Of a stretch of 64,000 bases of DNA, positions 41,392 to 49,624 are shown in pieces. The notes under the pieces were generated by a model. It ran no database searches. It had not been told where the DNA came from and saw only the letters and a program-made list of their open reading frames with translations. The translations under genes and the position numbers were made by a program. Every line of letters starts with the position of its first letter. Position 1 is the first letter of the stretch. Where the stretch lies: NCBI GenBank assembly GCA_963753815.1, contig CAVWDU010000003.1, positions 1,116,001-1,180,000 of the forward strand, read 5' to 3'. This DNA comes from CAVWDU01 sp963753815 (GTDB lineage Bacteria > Pseudomonadota > Gammaproteobacteria > Pseudomonadales > Halieaceae).

Positions 41392-42297
41392 ATGGTCAGC
41401 AGCAACTACAAGGGCATCATCCTCGCAGGCGGCTCCGGCACCCGCCTGCACCCCCTCACCAGTACTGTCAGCAAGCAACTGATGCCCGTCTACGACAAGC
41501 CGATGATCTACTACCCGCTGGCAACCCTGATGCTCGCCGGTATCCGCGACATACTGATCATCACCACGCCCCGCGACCAGGCGGCATTCACGGAGCTCCT
41601 CGGCGACGGCACGAACTGGGGAGTCAACCTGCAATACACCGTGCAGCCAAGCCCGGACGGACTGGCGCAGGCATTCATACTGGGGGCATCATTCATCGGC
41701 AATTCGTCGGCGAGCCTGGTTCTGGGGGATAACATCTTCTACGGGGGTGGCTTCAGCCAGCGACTGAAAAGCGCTGCAAGCCGGCAGCACGGCGCCTCGG
41801 TTTTCGCCTACTACGTCCACGATCCGGAACGCTACGGCGTGGTCAGCTTTGATGCCAATGGTAAAGCACTGGATATCGAGGAGAAACCGGCCAGCCCCCG
41901 CTCGCACTACGCGGTGACGGGCTTGTATTTCTATGACAACGACGTTGTGGATATCGCCCGCCAGATTCGACCATCCCATCGCGGCGAGCTGGAAATCACT
42001 GACGTGAACAAGTGCTACCTGGAGCGTGGCGACCTGCGCGTAGAGGTGATGAGCCGGGGAACAGCCTGGCTGGATACCGGCACCCACAACAGCCTGCTCG
42101 ACGCGGCGAACTTCATCCGCGTGGTGGAGGAGCGCCAGGGGTTGAAGATCGCCTGCCCGGAAGAGGTGGCATACAGGATGGGCTACATCACCGCCGATGA
42201 TCTGCTCAAGCTGGCGGCGCCGCTGGAGAAAAGCGGCTATGGCGCCTATCTGAAGAATCTGCTCAATGATGACGGGGTGGTCTTCGATGAAGTTTGA
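41392..42297 (+). CDS. rfbA: Glucose-1-phosphate thymidylyltransferase
   Basis: First step of dTDP-L-rhamnose synthesis: glucose-1-phosphate plus dTTP gives dTDP-glucose. The signature KGIILAGGSGTRLHPLT lies at residues 6-22, and QLMPVYDKPMIYYPLATLML and GLAQAFILGASFIG follow. WLDTGTHNSLLDAANFI is typical of the C-terminal part. At 301 residues it is full length. The ATG at 41392 begins just before the family motif; a TATAAT lies 35-40 bases upstream and could be a -10 box, although no good -35 was seen. It overlaps rfbC by 11 bases. Confidence 0.96.
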   Translation: MVSSNYKGIILAGGSGTRLHPLTSTVSKQLMPVYDKPMIYYPLATLMLAGIRDILIITTPRDQAAFTELLGDGTNWGVNLQYTVQPSPDGLAQAFILGASFIGNSSASLVLGDNIFYGGGFSQRLKSAASRQHGASVFAYYVHDPERYGVVSFDANGKALDIEEKPASPRSHYAVTGLYFYDNDVVDIARQIRPSHRGELEITDVNKCYLERGDLRVEVMSRGTAWLDTGTHNSLLDAANFIRVVEERQGLKIACPEEVAYRMGYITADDLLKLAAPLEKSGYGAYLKNLLNDDGVVFDEV

Positions 42298-42835
42298 ACC
42301 GACGCCGTTGCCCGATCTGCTCCTGATCGAGCCCACCGTGTTCGGTGACGCGCGGGGGTTTTTCATGGAAACCTGGAATACCGAAAGCTTCCGCAACGCG
42401 GGTTTCGACCTGCATTTTGTTCAGGATAACCACAGCCGTTCAGGTCGCGGCATTCTCCGCGGGCTGCATTACCAGACCCGTCATCCCCAGGGCAAGCTGG
42501 TGCGGGTTACCGCCGGCGAAGTGTTCGACGTGGCGGTGGACCTGCGGCGCAGTTCACCGACACTGGGACGCTGGTACGGGGTGAATCTCAGCGAGGACAA
42601 TCACCGGATGCTGTGGGTCCCGCCGGGGTTTGCCCACGGTTTCCTGGTGCTGTCAGAGCAGGCGGACTTCCTCTACAAATGCAGTGATCGCTACGATCCC
42701 GAGAGCGAGGTCTCCCTCGCCTGGGATGACCCGACGCTTGCGATCGAATGGCCGCTGGCGCCTGAACAGCTACCCCGGCTGTCTGCCAAGGACGCTGCCG
42801 GGCTGGCATGGGCAGAGGCGCCCCTGTTCGACTGA
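42287..42835 (+). CDS. rfbC: dTDP-4-dehydrorhamnose 3,5-epimerase
   Basis: Third enzyme of dTDP-rhamnose synthesis, epimerising the 4-keto-6-deoxy sugar at C3 and C5. RmlC-type cupin motifs are visible: FGDARGFFMETWN, VQDNHSRSGRGILRGLHYQ (active-site His) and WVPPGFAHGFLVLSE. The Tyr in FLYKCSDRYDPESE matches the catalytic Tyr region. At 182 residues it is normal. The start lies inside the end of rfbA in another frame, so translation is likely coupled. It converges with rfbB. Confidence 0.96.
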   Translation: MKFEPTPLPDLLLIEPTVFGDARGFFMETWNTESFRNAGFDLHFVQDNHSRSGRGILRGLHYQTRHPQGKLVRVTAGEVFDVAVDLRRSSPTLGRWYGVNLSEDNHRMLWVPPGFAHGFLVLSEQADFLYKCSDRYDPESEVSLAWDDPTLAIEWPLAPEQLPRLSAKDAAGLAWAEAPLFD

Positions 42836-42869
42836 GCGGGACTGCCGCTCGCAGTCGCCGCGACGCTCA
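42831..42869. terminator. Nested hairpin between convergent rfbC and rfbB
   Basis: CTGAGCG (42831-42837) pairs with CGCTCAG (42863-42869), and inside it GACTGC (42839-42844) pairs with GCAGTC (42850-42855). The structure spans both stop codons and could end transcription from both sides; there is no T run. Confidence 0.45.
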
Positions 42870-43928
42870 GAGCAGCGGCCGCCACCACGCCTCGTGACTG
42901 AGATACCACTCCAGCGTGCGTTCCAGGCCGGTTTCAAAAGTCTCCTGCGGCTGGTAACCCAGTTCCGCGGTGATTCTGGACGCGTCGATGGCATAACGCC
43001 AATCGTGGCCCGCGCGATCGGTTACGAACCGGATCAGGCTGCGCGCTCCCACGCCGCTGCCACAGGGCGAGGCGGGAAACCGCTGGGCGAGCGTCTCATC
43101 GGCGGCAAAACGGTCGTCCAGGCGATCGCATAGCAGCTGCACGATATCGATGTTGTTCCACTCGTTGTTGCCCCCGATGTTATAGGTCTCACCCACCCCG
43201 CCGCGCTCGAGCACCTGTTCGATCCCGCGGCAGTGATCCTCGACGTAGAGCCAATCGCGGATATTGCTGCCATCGCCGTAAACCGGCAGAGGCTGGCCAA
43301 GCAGAATTCGCGTGAGGCACAGGGGAATCAGTTTTTCCGGAAAGTGATAGGGTCCGTAATTGTTAGAACAATTGCTCGTGGTCACCTGTAAGCCGTAGGT
43401 GTGGTGGTAGGCACGTACCAGGTGATCAGAGCCCGCCTTGCTTGCCGAGTAGGGTGAGTTGGGTTGGTACTGCATGGTTTCATTGAAGCCTGGATCCGCC
43501 TTGCCCAGTGAGCCATAGACCTCGTCCGTCGACACGTGGTGGAATCGATGCGGTGGCTGCTCCGTGCCGTTCAGCCAGACCGCCCTCGCCGCCTCCAGCA
43601 GGGTATAGGTGCCGACGAAGTTGGTCTCGATGAACGCATCGGGGCCAGTAATAGAGCGGTCGACATGACTCTCGGCGGCAAAGTGCACGATGGTGTCGAT
43701 GCGGTGATCCCGCAGAGCTGCGAGCACGGCTTCCCGGTCGCAGATATCCGCGTGACAAAAGTGGAAGTTGCCGTTGCCGGATTGCGGCTCGAGATTAGCG
43801 CGATTGCCGGCATAGGTCAGCTTGTCATAGCCGACAATGGTGTCGTCCGGATGGCGCGCGGCCCAGTAATGTACGAAGTTGGCGCCGATGAAGCCGGCAG
43901 CTCCCGTTACCAGTAATGCCCGTGTCAT
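42867..43928 (-). CDS. rfbB: dTDP-glucose 4,6-dehydratase
   Basis: Second enzyme of dTDP-rhamnose synthesis, an extended short-chain dehydrogenase with tightly bound NAD. VTGAAGFIGANFVHYW (glycine motif), HFAAESHVDRSI, FHHVSTDEVYGSLG and YSASKAGSDHLVRAYH (YxxxK) are all present, as is NIRDWLYVEDHCRGI. At 353 residues it is complete. Its start overlaps the rfbD stop by four bases, so rfbD-rfbB are one unit facing rfbA-rfbC. Confidence 0.97.
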   Translation of the reverse strand: MTRALLVTGAAGFIGANFVHYWAARHPDDTIVGYDKLTYAGNRANLEPQSGNGNFHFCHADICDREAVLAALRDHRIDTIVHFAAESHVDRSITGPDAFIETNFVGTYTLLEAARAVWLNGTEQPPHRFHHVSTDEVYGSLGKADPGFNETMQYQPNSPYSASKAGSDHLVRAYHHTYGLQVTTSNCSNNYGPYHFPEKLIPLCLTRILLGQPLPVYGDGSNIRDWLYVEDHCRGIEQVLERGGVGETYNIGGNNEWNNIDIVQLLCDRLDDRFAADETLAQRFPASPCGSGVGARSLIRFVTDRAGHDWRYAIDASRITAELGYQPQETFETGLERTLEWYLSHEAWWRPLL

Positions 43929-44830
43929 CGCCAGTCCTCTTTCGCATTTTCCAGCATGGCCCGCAACTGGCAGCGCCAGTGTACCGGTTCCAGTTCAAGA
44001 TCCCGCCAGGTACTCGTCTTATCGAGCACGCTGTACGCCGGCCGGCGCGCCGCGGTTGGATAATCACTGCCGGGGATGGGAGTGATGCGGGTGGGCTGCT
44101 CCAGCAGGCCCAGCGCGCGGGCTTCTTCCTCTATCGCCACCGCGAAGTCGTACCAGCTGCACACCCCGGCATCGCTCCAATGGTAGATACCCGAGACGGA
44201 CGCGCGCCCGGCACAGCGCCATAAGGCCATCGCCAGGCCCCGGGCCCAGGTCGGCGTCCCGACCTGGTCGCAGACGACGCTCAGGGTGTCGCGCTCGGAC
44301 ATCAGGCGCAACATGGTGAGTACGAAGTTACCGCCGTAGCGTGAATAGACCCAGCCGGTCCGCAGAATCAGCGCCTCCGGCAGCAACCGGGCCACAGCCT
44401 CTTCACCACCGAGCTTGCTGCGACCATACTCTCCCAGCGGGGCAGTGGCAGCGTCGGGCGGGTATGGGCGTCCGCTGCGCCCGTCAAAGACGAAATCTGT
44501 GGACACATGGAGAAGCCGAGACCCGGCGTCGCGGCATGCGCTCGCCAGGTGCGCAGGGGCCAGGGTGTTGGCGCGCTCGGCCAGACCGGGTTCAGACTCG
44601 GCCAGATCAACCGCGGTATACGCGGCGGCGTTGATGACGACCGCCGGCTGATGATTCGCCACGCAGCGCGCGACTGCCTCGGCATCTGCAATATCCAGCG
44701 CGTCCCGCGATAACGCGACGCAGTCGATTTCCGGGGGAACCGTGTGCAGCAGTTCCCTGCCGAGCTGTCCGCCCGCCCCTGTCAGAATGACTTTTATCGT
44801 CGTCGCCTGTTCCACCGCACCGGTATCCAT
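43925..44830 (-). CDS. rfbD: dTDP-4-dehydrorhamnose reductase
   Basis: Last enzyme of dTDP-L-rhamnose synthesis, NAD(P)H-dependent. VILTGAGGQLGRELLHTVP, VINAAAYTAVDLAESEP, LLHVSTDFVFDG and YGRSKLGGEEAV (YxxxK) are diagnostic. The product has 301 residues with a few extra residues before the fold. The start region has a 15-bp tandem duplication (44820-44849) that creates a four-codon frame (ATG GAT ACC GGG TGA) whose stop overlaps the rfbD ATG as TGATG-like TGAATG. This could affect initiation. It is divergent from the polytopic membrane protein gene. Confidence 0.95.
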   Translation of the reverse strand: MDTGAVEQATTIKVILTGAGGQLGRELLHTVPPEIDCVALSRDALDIADAEAVARCVANHQPAVVINAAAYTAVDLAESEPGLAERANTLAPAHLASACRDAGSRLLHVSTDFVFDGRSGRPYPPDAATAPLGEYGRSKLGGEEAVARLLPEALILRTGWVYSRYGGNFVLTMLRLMSERDTLSVVCDQVGTPTWARGLAMALWRCAGRASVSGIYHWSDAGVCSWYDFAVAIEEEARALGLLEQPTRITPIPGSDYPTAARRPAYSVLDKTSTWRDLELEPVHWRCQLRAMLENAKEDWR

Positions 44831-44849
44831 TCACCCGGTATCCATTCAC
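44820..44849. repeat. 15-bp tandem duplication over the rfbD start
   Basis: CCGGTATCCATTCAC occurs twice in a row (44820-44834 and 44835-44849). On the minus strand each copy contains an ATG; only the downstream one opens rfbD. Confidence 0.9.
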
Positions 44850-44963
44850 GTTGACCGAGCCGCCCGTCTGTCACCACAGTTGCGACCACGGCCAGGCCCT
44901 GCTGGTCGTGGGCGTTCGCGAGTGAAGCTGGCGCGGCCCCTGCCGTGCCGCTAGACTAGCGCC

Positions 44964-46487
44964 GTGTTTCCCCAACCACCCACCATCGACGACCGAGCGG
45001 TTCCCACCCGCGTGGTGATCGCATTGAGCCTGTTGCTATCCGCCTGGCTGATTGCCATCGACCCTATCGTCACCCGCGATGCAATCATTTACCTGCGCGC
45101 TGCGCAAGCTTACTTGCAGGACGGTTTTTTTGCCAGCCAGCAGGTGTTCGGCAGACCCTTCCTGTCCGTGCTCGTGGCGGTAGTGCACCAGCTCAGCGGC
45201 CTGTCGCTGCTGCAAGCCGGACTGCTGGTCACTTCACTCTTCTATGCCCTGCTCTGCGGGGCCTTTGTGGATATCGCGCGCACGATGGACGGGTCCCGGC
45301 GGGTCCAGATCTTCGCCATCGTGGTCATACTGTCGCAGCCGGTGATCGGGGACTATCGCAGTTCTATCATGCGCGATCCCGCGTTCTGGGCCTGCATGCT
45401 GATGGCCTTCCGGGCGTTACTGCTGTACACCCGCGGCTTCGCGCTGAGCCATCAGGTCCAGTGGTTGGCCTGGATTCTGGGCGCCGCGCTGTTCCGCTTC
45501 GAGGGGCTTTTCTTTGCTGCCCTCGCACCGCTGGCGCTGTTGTTTACCGGTGATCGCATCACACGCCGGCAAGCCTGCGTGCGCTTGCTGGTGCCGCAGC
45601 TGCTACTGATCATTACACTGCTATTGGGCGTCTGGGCTTACCAGCAGGTTGTCGACCCGGGAGCGCGCCTTTTCCCCGCCATCGAAAAATACCTGCGGAG
45701 CCTGATCTCCTTCCCGGACCGATTCACGGAACTGGCCAGCGACACCGGCGAAGTGCTGCTCCGGTTCACCGCGCGGGAGGACGCCGCGGTCGCGACGCTG
45801 GCGGGTCTTTTTGCGATCCTGCTGATCAATATCTGTCGCGCAATATGCTGGCCGTGGGTGCTGGTCCTGCTCTGGGGCTGGCACCGCAACCTGTGCTCGA
45901 GGGTGCGCACCGGCGATGCCGTTCTCATCAACGCTCACCTGCTGATCAGTCTACTCTACCTGTCCCTGTACCTCGTGCTACGACAATTCGTGCTGGAGCG
46001 CTACGTCAGTATCTTCGCCCTTTTCGCCCTGCTGTATCTACCGTTCATTCTCGACGCACTCTGGTCAGGCGCCCGCGGCAAACTCACCCGCGTCGCCGTC
46101 ATTGCGTTGCTGGTCGGCATGTCGGCGGACATGCTCCACAACCACGACTACCGCAAGGCATACATTCACGATGCCGCCGAGTGGCTGGCAGAGAACACCC
46201 CGGACAATGCCACGCTGCTGACCAACGATCGCTATATCGCCTATTTCAGCAACAAACAGCTGGAGTGGAAGCGCGGTAAACCGGTGCAGTATCAATTCGA
46301 CGTGAACACGCTGGCGCAGCAGCCCGATCTGTGGCGTAGCGTTGATTACCTGGCGGTGTCTGTTTCCCGGCGGCAGGTCGGGCAGTGGCAAATATTCATG
46401 AGCCAGGAGGGTCTCACCGAGGTCGCGGTTTTCGACGGCGGCCGCCTGGGCCTGGTCGCCGTGGTGAAAACGTCTCAGAAGTCGTAG
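44964..46487 (+). CDS. Polytopic membrane protein, PMT/ArnT-like glycosyltransferase
   Basis: Inner-membrane protein of 507 residues with about ten hydrophobic segments and a soluble C-terminal domain of about 110 residues. The first periplasmic loop carries DPIVTRDAIIYLRAAQAYLQ, resembling the acidic loop of GT-C enzymes (PMT, ArnT), which move sugars from polyprenyl phosphate. SIMRDPAFWACMLM fits the next loop. The acceptor is unknown; position among rhamnose, sulfotransferase and LPS genes suggests a surface glycan. The GTG at 44964 has no clear ribosome site. The gene overlaps the sulfotransferase tail-to-tail by 13 bases. Confidence 0.7.
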   Translation: MFPQPPTIDDRAVPTRVVIALSLLLSAWLIAIDPIVTRDAIIYLRAAQAYLQDGFFASQQVFGRPFLSVLVAVVHQLSGLSLLQAGLLVTSLFYALLCGAFVDIARTMDGSRRVQIFAIVVILSQPVIGDYRSSIMRDPAFWACMLMAFRALLLYTRGFALSHQVQWLAWILGAALFRFEGLFFAALAPLALLFTGDRITRRQACVRLLVPQLLLIITLLLGVWAYQQVVDPGARLFPAIEKYLRSLISFPDRFTELASDTGEVLLRFTAREDAAVATLAGLFAILLINICRAICWPWVLVLLWGWHRNLCSRVRTGDAVLINAHLLISLLYLSLYLVLRQFVLERYVSIFALFALLYLPFILDALWSGARGKLTRVAVIALLVGMSADMLHNHDYRKAYIHDAAEWLAENTPDNATLLTNDRYIAYFSNKQLEWKRGKPVQYQFDVNTLAQQPDLWRSVDYLAVSVSRRQVGQWQIFMSQEGLTEVAVFDGGRLGLVAVVKTSQKS

Positions 46488-47089
46488 CCGAAGGCCTCGA
46501 TGTCCTCTGCAAAACGGTCAGCAACCAGGGCCTTCGAGGCGGCGTCATAATAATCGCGGTAGCTGCCACGACCCGAGGGCTTGGCATGCCCGAGTTGCGC
46601 ATCCAGGCCCAGGTGCGTGCAGACCCGGCCGAAGTCCTCCCCCAGCTGCTCAAAACGACCGATGAATTCAACCAGCATGTCGCCCTGCTCGTCGACCAGC
46701 CATTGGCGTTGTGGCATGAACATCCGCGGTTGGTCGTAATACCGTGGATCGCGATCGACGTAGCAGGCCTGCAGCCAGTCACTGAATGCGAGCGGCTGTT
46801 GGCCCAACCCGGTCTGGTTGGTCTTCACGCGATAATAGTAGTGGCTAACGACTTTGTCCCAGGGATTACGCACGAAGCTGAAAATGAATTTGCGCTGCCA
46901 CGCCCGCTCCCCCAGCTGGTGGTACTTTTCCAGGGCAGTGCTGTGATCCAGACCAATGCCAAGCGCCTTCTCGACGCTGCTGCCACCGGTCTTGTTGATG
47001 TGAATAAAGACGTAGGGCCGCAGGTAGCGCTGCCTTAGTGTTCGATGCCACTGCCTGAAGCGTCTGGCGCTGTCCCGGGCGGCGGTCAT
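46475..47089 (-). CDS. Sulfotransferase (Sulfotransfer_2 type)
   Basis: PAPS-dependent sulfotransferase of the carbohydrate-acting family 2, 204 residues. The 5' phosphosulfate loop is VFIHINKTGGSSVEKAL and the 3' phosphate site FSFVRNPWDKVVSHYYYRV. Such bacterial enzymes sulfate cell-surface glycans, so a sulfated polysaccharide or LPS is likely, though this is inference. The ATG at 47089 has AGGAG 6 bases upstream; the frame is open further but without a better start. It is divergent from the LPS-kinase-like gene. Confidence 0.88.
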   Translation of the reverse strand: MTAARDSARRFRQWHRTLRQRYLRPYVFIHINKTGGSSVEKALGIGLDHSTALEKYHQLGERAWQRKFIFSFVRNPWDKVVSHYYYRVKTNQTGLGQQPLAFSDWLQACYVDRDPRYYDQPRMFMPQRQWLVDEQGDMLVEFIGRFEQLGEDFGRVCTHLGLDAQLGHAKPSGRGSYRDYYDAASKALVADRFAEDIEAFGYDF

Positions 47090-47132
47090 GGCGTCTCCTG
47101 CTGGTGCGTTCGGGCGGTGGCTGTTCGACGGG

Positions 47133-47999
47133 GTGAAAACGGTCAAGGTACTACAGACGGGCCCCGGCCGAGAGCGTAGAATATCATGGGAAGTCCGGCA
47201 TCGGGGTACCCATACCATCACTGAAGCCAATCACCCTCAGGTCGCGAGGCCCGGAATCTGTTCGAGCCCGGAGCAGCTGGAAGCCACAGCGCTGACACTC
47301 GCGAAAGGCCAGCTCCCGCCGGGATGGGAGTGGATTGCCAGTTCGACCAGCGCCCGGGTGGCCCGGCAGGGACAACAGGGAATCTTCTACAAGGAGTTTC
47401 TCCCGCGCAGCAGCATGGAGAGAATCAAGACCCGGCTGCGGGGCAGTCGCGCGGCGCGTGCCCGCCACAACAGCGAAGCGCTGCTGCGCGCTGGTTTCAA
47501 CGCACCTCGGAGTCTGGCCTGGGGCAAACTGGCTGGCGGCCGGTACTACCTCCTCAGTGCAGCCGTTCCCGGTGAGGGCGTCACCACCTGGCTGCGTGCG
47601 CGCATGACCAGCCGCAGCCGCGAAGCGTTACGCTACCGGCGCCGGCTGCTGGACGAACTCGGCCACTTCGTCGGCAAGCTGCATCGCGCCGGGTTTGTTC
47701 ACGGAGACCTTCGACCCAGCAACCTGCTCGCCGTCGATACCGGCGAGCGGTTCGAATTCGCCCTTATCGACAACGAACGCAACAGGCGACGGCGACCGCC
47801 CGGCCTGCGAGGCATGCGGAAGAACCTGATGCAGCTCAACATGCTGCTGCCCTCAGACCTGACCCGTACGGATCGCTGGCGTTTTTTCAGGGCCTGGCGC
47901 GAGGAGATGCCCGTGTTGGCCCGTGCCGAAGCCGATTCGCTGGCCATCGCTGGTTATCGCTGGGCGATGCGCAGGCTCAACGCGAAAGGGAAGCTGTGA
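47133..47999 (+). CDS. LPS (Kdo/heptose) kinase-like protein
   Basis: Protein-kinase-like fold of the WaaP/KdkA superfamily, about 288 residues. The catalytic loop is LHRAGFVHGDLRPSNLLAV and the metal site FALIDNERNRRRR. GIFYKEFLPRSSMERIK contains the likely ATP lysine. The start is uncertain. GTG at 47133 is given, but an ATG at 47088 is in frame and would form a CATG overlap with the divergent sulfotransferase start. It is coupled (GTGA, 47996) to the following sulfotransferase. Phosphorylation of an LPS core sugar is the likely job. Confidence 0.8.
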   Translation: MKTVKVLQTGPGRERRISWEVRHRGTHTITEANHPQVARPGICSSPEQLEATALTLAKGQLPPGWEWIASSTSARVARQGQQGIFYKEFLPRSSMERIKTRLRGSRAARARHNSEALLRAGFNAPRSLAWGKLAGGRYYLLSAAVPGEGVTTWLRARMTSRSREALRYRRRLLDELGHFVGKLHRAGFVHGDLRPSNLLAVDTGERFEFALIDNERNRRRRPPGLRGMRKNLMQLNMLLPSDLTRTDRWRFFRAWREEMPVLARAEADSLAIAGYRWAMRRLNAKGKL

Positions 48000-48766
48000 C
48001 CCGCCTGCACATCGTCGGCTGCCCGCGCAGCGGCACGACCCTGTTGATGGAACTGGTGTCTACCTGCTTCGGAAATTCCGGCTTCTGCGCGCACGAGCTG
48101 AGTATATTCGAACCATTGCATGACCCCGGCCCGCTCTACTTCTCAAAGCAGCCCAATGACATCAAGCAAATCGGTCATATCTTCCACCGGGACCCCAACC
48201 TTAACATCATTTACCTCGGCCGCGATCCGCGCGCTGTGATCACCAGCAAACACCGCGCCAACCCCGATGAGTATTTCTGCAACTACCGGGTGTGGAGCGA
48301 ATGCGACAAGGCAGCGCAGCGCTACTGGACCCACCCGCGCTTCATGCCGCTGCGCTACGAGGACCTGGTCAGGGCACCGGACGACGTGCAACGCAGGATC
48401 GCCGAGTGTTTCGACTTCATGCACCCGCGTCACCCTTTCACCGAATACCACCTCCACGCCGAGCCCTCGGGCGACGCCAGCAGGGCCATGAACGGGTTGC
48501 GGGAAATCGACCTGGACAGTCTCGACAAGTGGCGCGGTCACCTGCCCCGGGTGGCCGAACAACTGAAGCGTCGCCCCGGCCTCGCCGACGACCTGGTGAG
48601 ACTGGGCTACGAGCCGGACAACCGCTGGCTCGAGCTGCTCGAGGGCGTGACGCCCGTGGTCTACCCCTGCCGCTATCCCGAGCGGCGCCCGTACCTCAAG
48701 GAATGGGAGAAGTCGCTGCGGGTTTACCTCAAGTCGCGACGCTACCTGCAGCGGCTGACGCATTAA
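47996..48766 (+). CDS. Sulfotransferase (Sulfotransfer_1/3 type)
   Basis: PAPS-dependent sulfotransferase, 256 residues. The P-loop-like PAPS site is LHIVGCPRSGTTLLMELV (residues 4-21), and the 3' phosphate site is IIYLGRDPRAVITSKHR. Its sequence is unrelated to the sulfotransferase at 46475-47089 beyond these motifs, so two different positions or sugars may be sulfated. GTG start overlaps the kinase stop. No sulfate-activation genes (cysD, cysN, cysC) are in the window, so PAPS must come from elsewhere. Confidence 0.88.
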   Translation: MTRLHIVGCPRSGTTLLMELVSTCFGNSGFCAHELSIFEPLHDPGPLYFSKQPNDIKQIGHIFHRDPNLNIIYLGRDPRAVITSKHRANPDEYFCNYRVWSECDKAAQRYWTHPRFMPLRYEDLVRAPDDVQRRIAECFDFMHPRHPFTEYHLHAEPSGDASRAMNGLREIDLDSLDKWRGHLPRVAEQLKRRPGLADDLVRLGYEPDNRWLELLEGVTPVVYPCRYPERRPYLKEWEKSLRVYLKSRRYLQRLTH

Positions 48767-48844
48767 GCAGCGTCGTCCAGGGTTCGGCGATTGCCCTTGT
48801 GAATATCTGCCAGGTCCCCAGCACGTGCCCGCTTTCTCACTCGC

Positions 48845-49624
48845 TCAGTCCGCTTCCAGCAGCCGGTGGCCGCGTGCGCCGTAGCGTGCAAGGTGGCGGG
48901 CGCGCATGGCGTCCAGCAGGGGCAGCACCGCGGCCCTGATGCGCGCACCCGGCTGGCCGCTCTCCGCAAGGTAGCGCTCGAGGAATAACCGGTACAGGTC
49001 GGGCGGCAACGCCAGGTCCTCGGCGTTGAGCGTGAACCGGGCGAGATCCCGCAGCGCCGGGGCGCTTGTGGGCGGTGCCTGTTTAACGGCCTCGAGATCG
49101 GCGAAATACAGGCGCCCATCACAGTGGATCAGGTTGCTCCACTTGCAATCACCGTGGGCAAACTCCGCCCGGTGCATCGATCCCAGCGCATTCCCCGCTG
49201 CCTCCATCAGGGCGGCGCTCTCGGCCGGGCCGGGCTTCGCGAGCCACAGCGCCTTGAGATCCCTGCCCCGCAGCGCTTCGGTCAGCAGCAGGACACAACC
49301 GGATACAGTGACACAGGCTTCGGCGATCGGGACATCGATACCCGCTCGCTCCAGGCTCTGGGCCGCGTCGAACGCCGCGATACCCCGACCGCGGCCCAAC
49401 CGGAAACCCCAGCGCTGCCAGGTCGTTTTCGGCCGGAAGAGCTTGAGGTAGTGCTCCTCCCCGTCGAGCGGTAACAGCGCCACCGTACTGTGAGTATCAG
49501 ACTTGAGCAGCGTCCCATGGCTGGCCAGCCAGTCATGCAGGGATTCCGGCGGCTTCGCCAGTTCCCCTTGCAGCCGCTGCGCAAAACCGGCGTCGCGCAA
49601 CACCCTGACCGCACCCCGGTTCAC
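48845..49624 (-). CDS. LPS core kinase-like protein (InaA/WapP type)
   Basis: Predicted sugar kinase of the InaA/WaaP superfamily, 259 residues. HYLKLFRPKTTWQRWG holds the likely ATP lysine, FAHGDCKWSNLIHCDG the catalytic loop and LYFADLEAVK the metal aspartate. It is the last gene of the run waaF-waaC-waaG-waaP-this gene, with GTGA overlap to waaP. From memory the same place in Pseudomonas is taken by an LPS core kinase gene (PA5008). It would phosphorylate an inner-core heptose. Confidence 0.82.
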   Translation of the reverse strand: MNRGAVRVLRDAGFAQRLQGELAKPPESLHDWLASHGTLLKSDTHSTVALLPLDGEEHYLKLFRPKTTWQRWGFRLGRGRGIAAFDAAQSLERAGIDVPIAEACVTVSGCVLLLTEALRGRDLKALWLAKPGPAESAALMEAAGNALGSMHRAEFAHGDCKWSNLIHCDGRLYFADLEAVKQAPPTSAPALRDLARFTLNAEDLALPPDLYRLFLERYLAESGQPGARIRAAVLPLLDAMRARHLARYGARGHRLLEAD

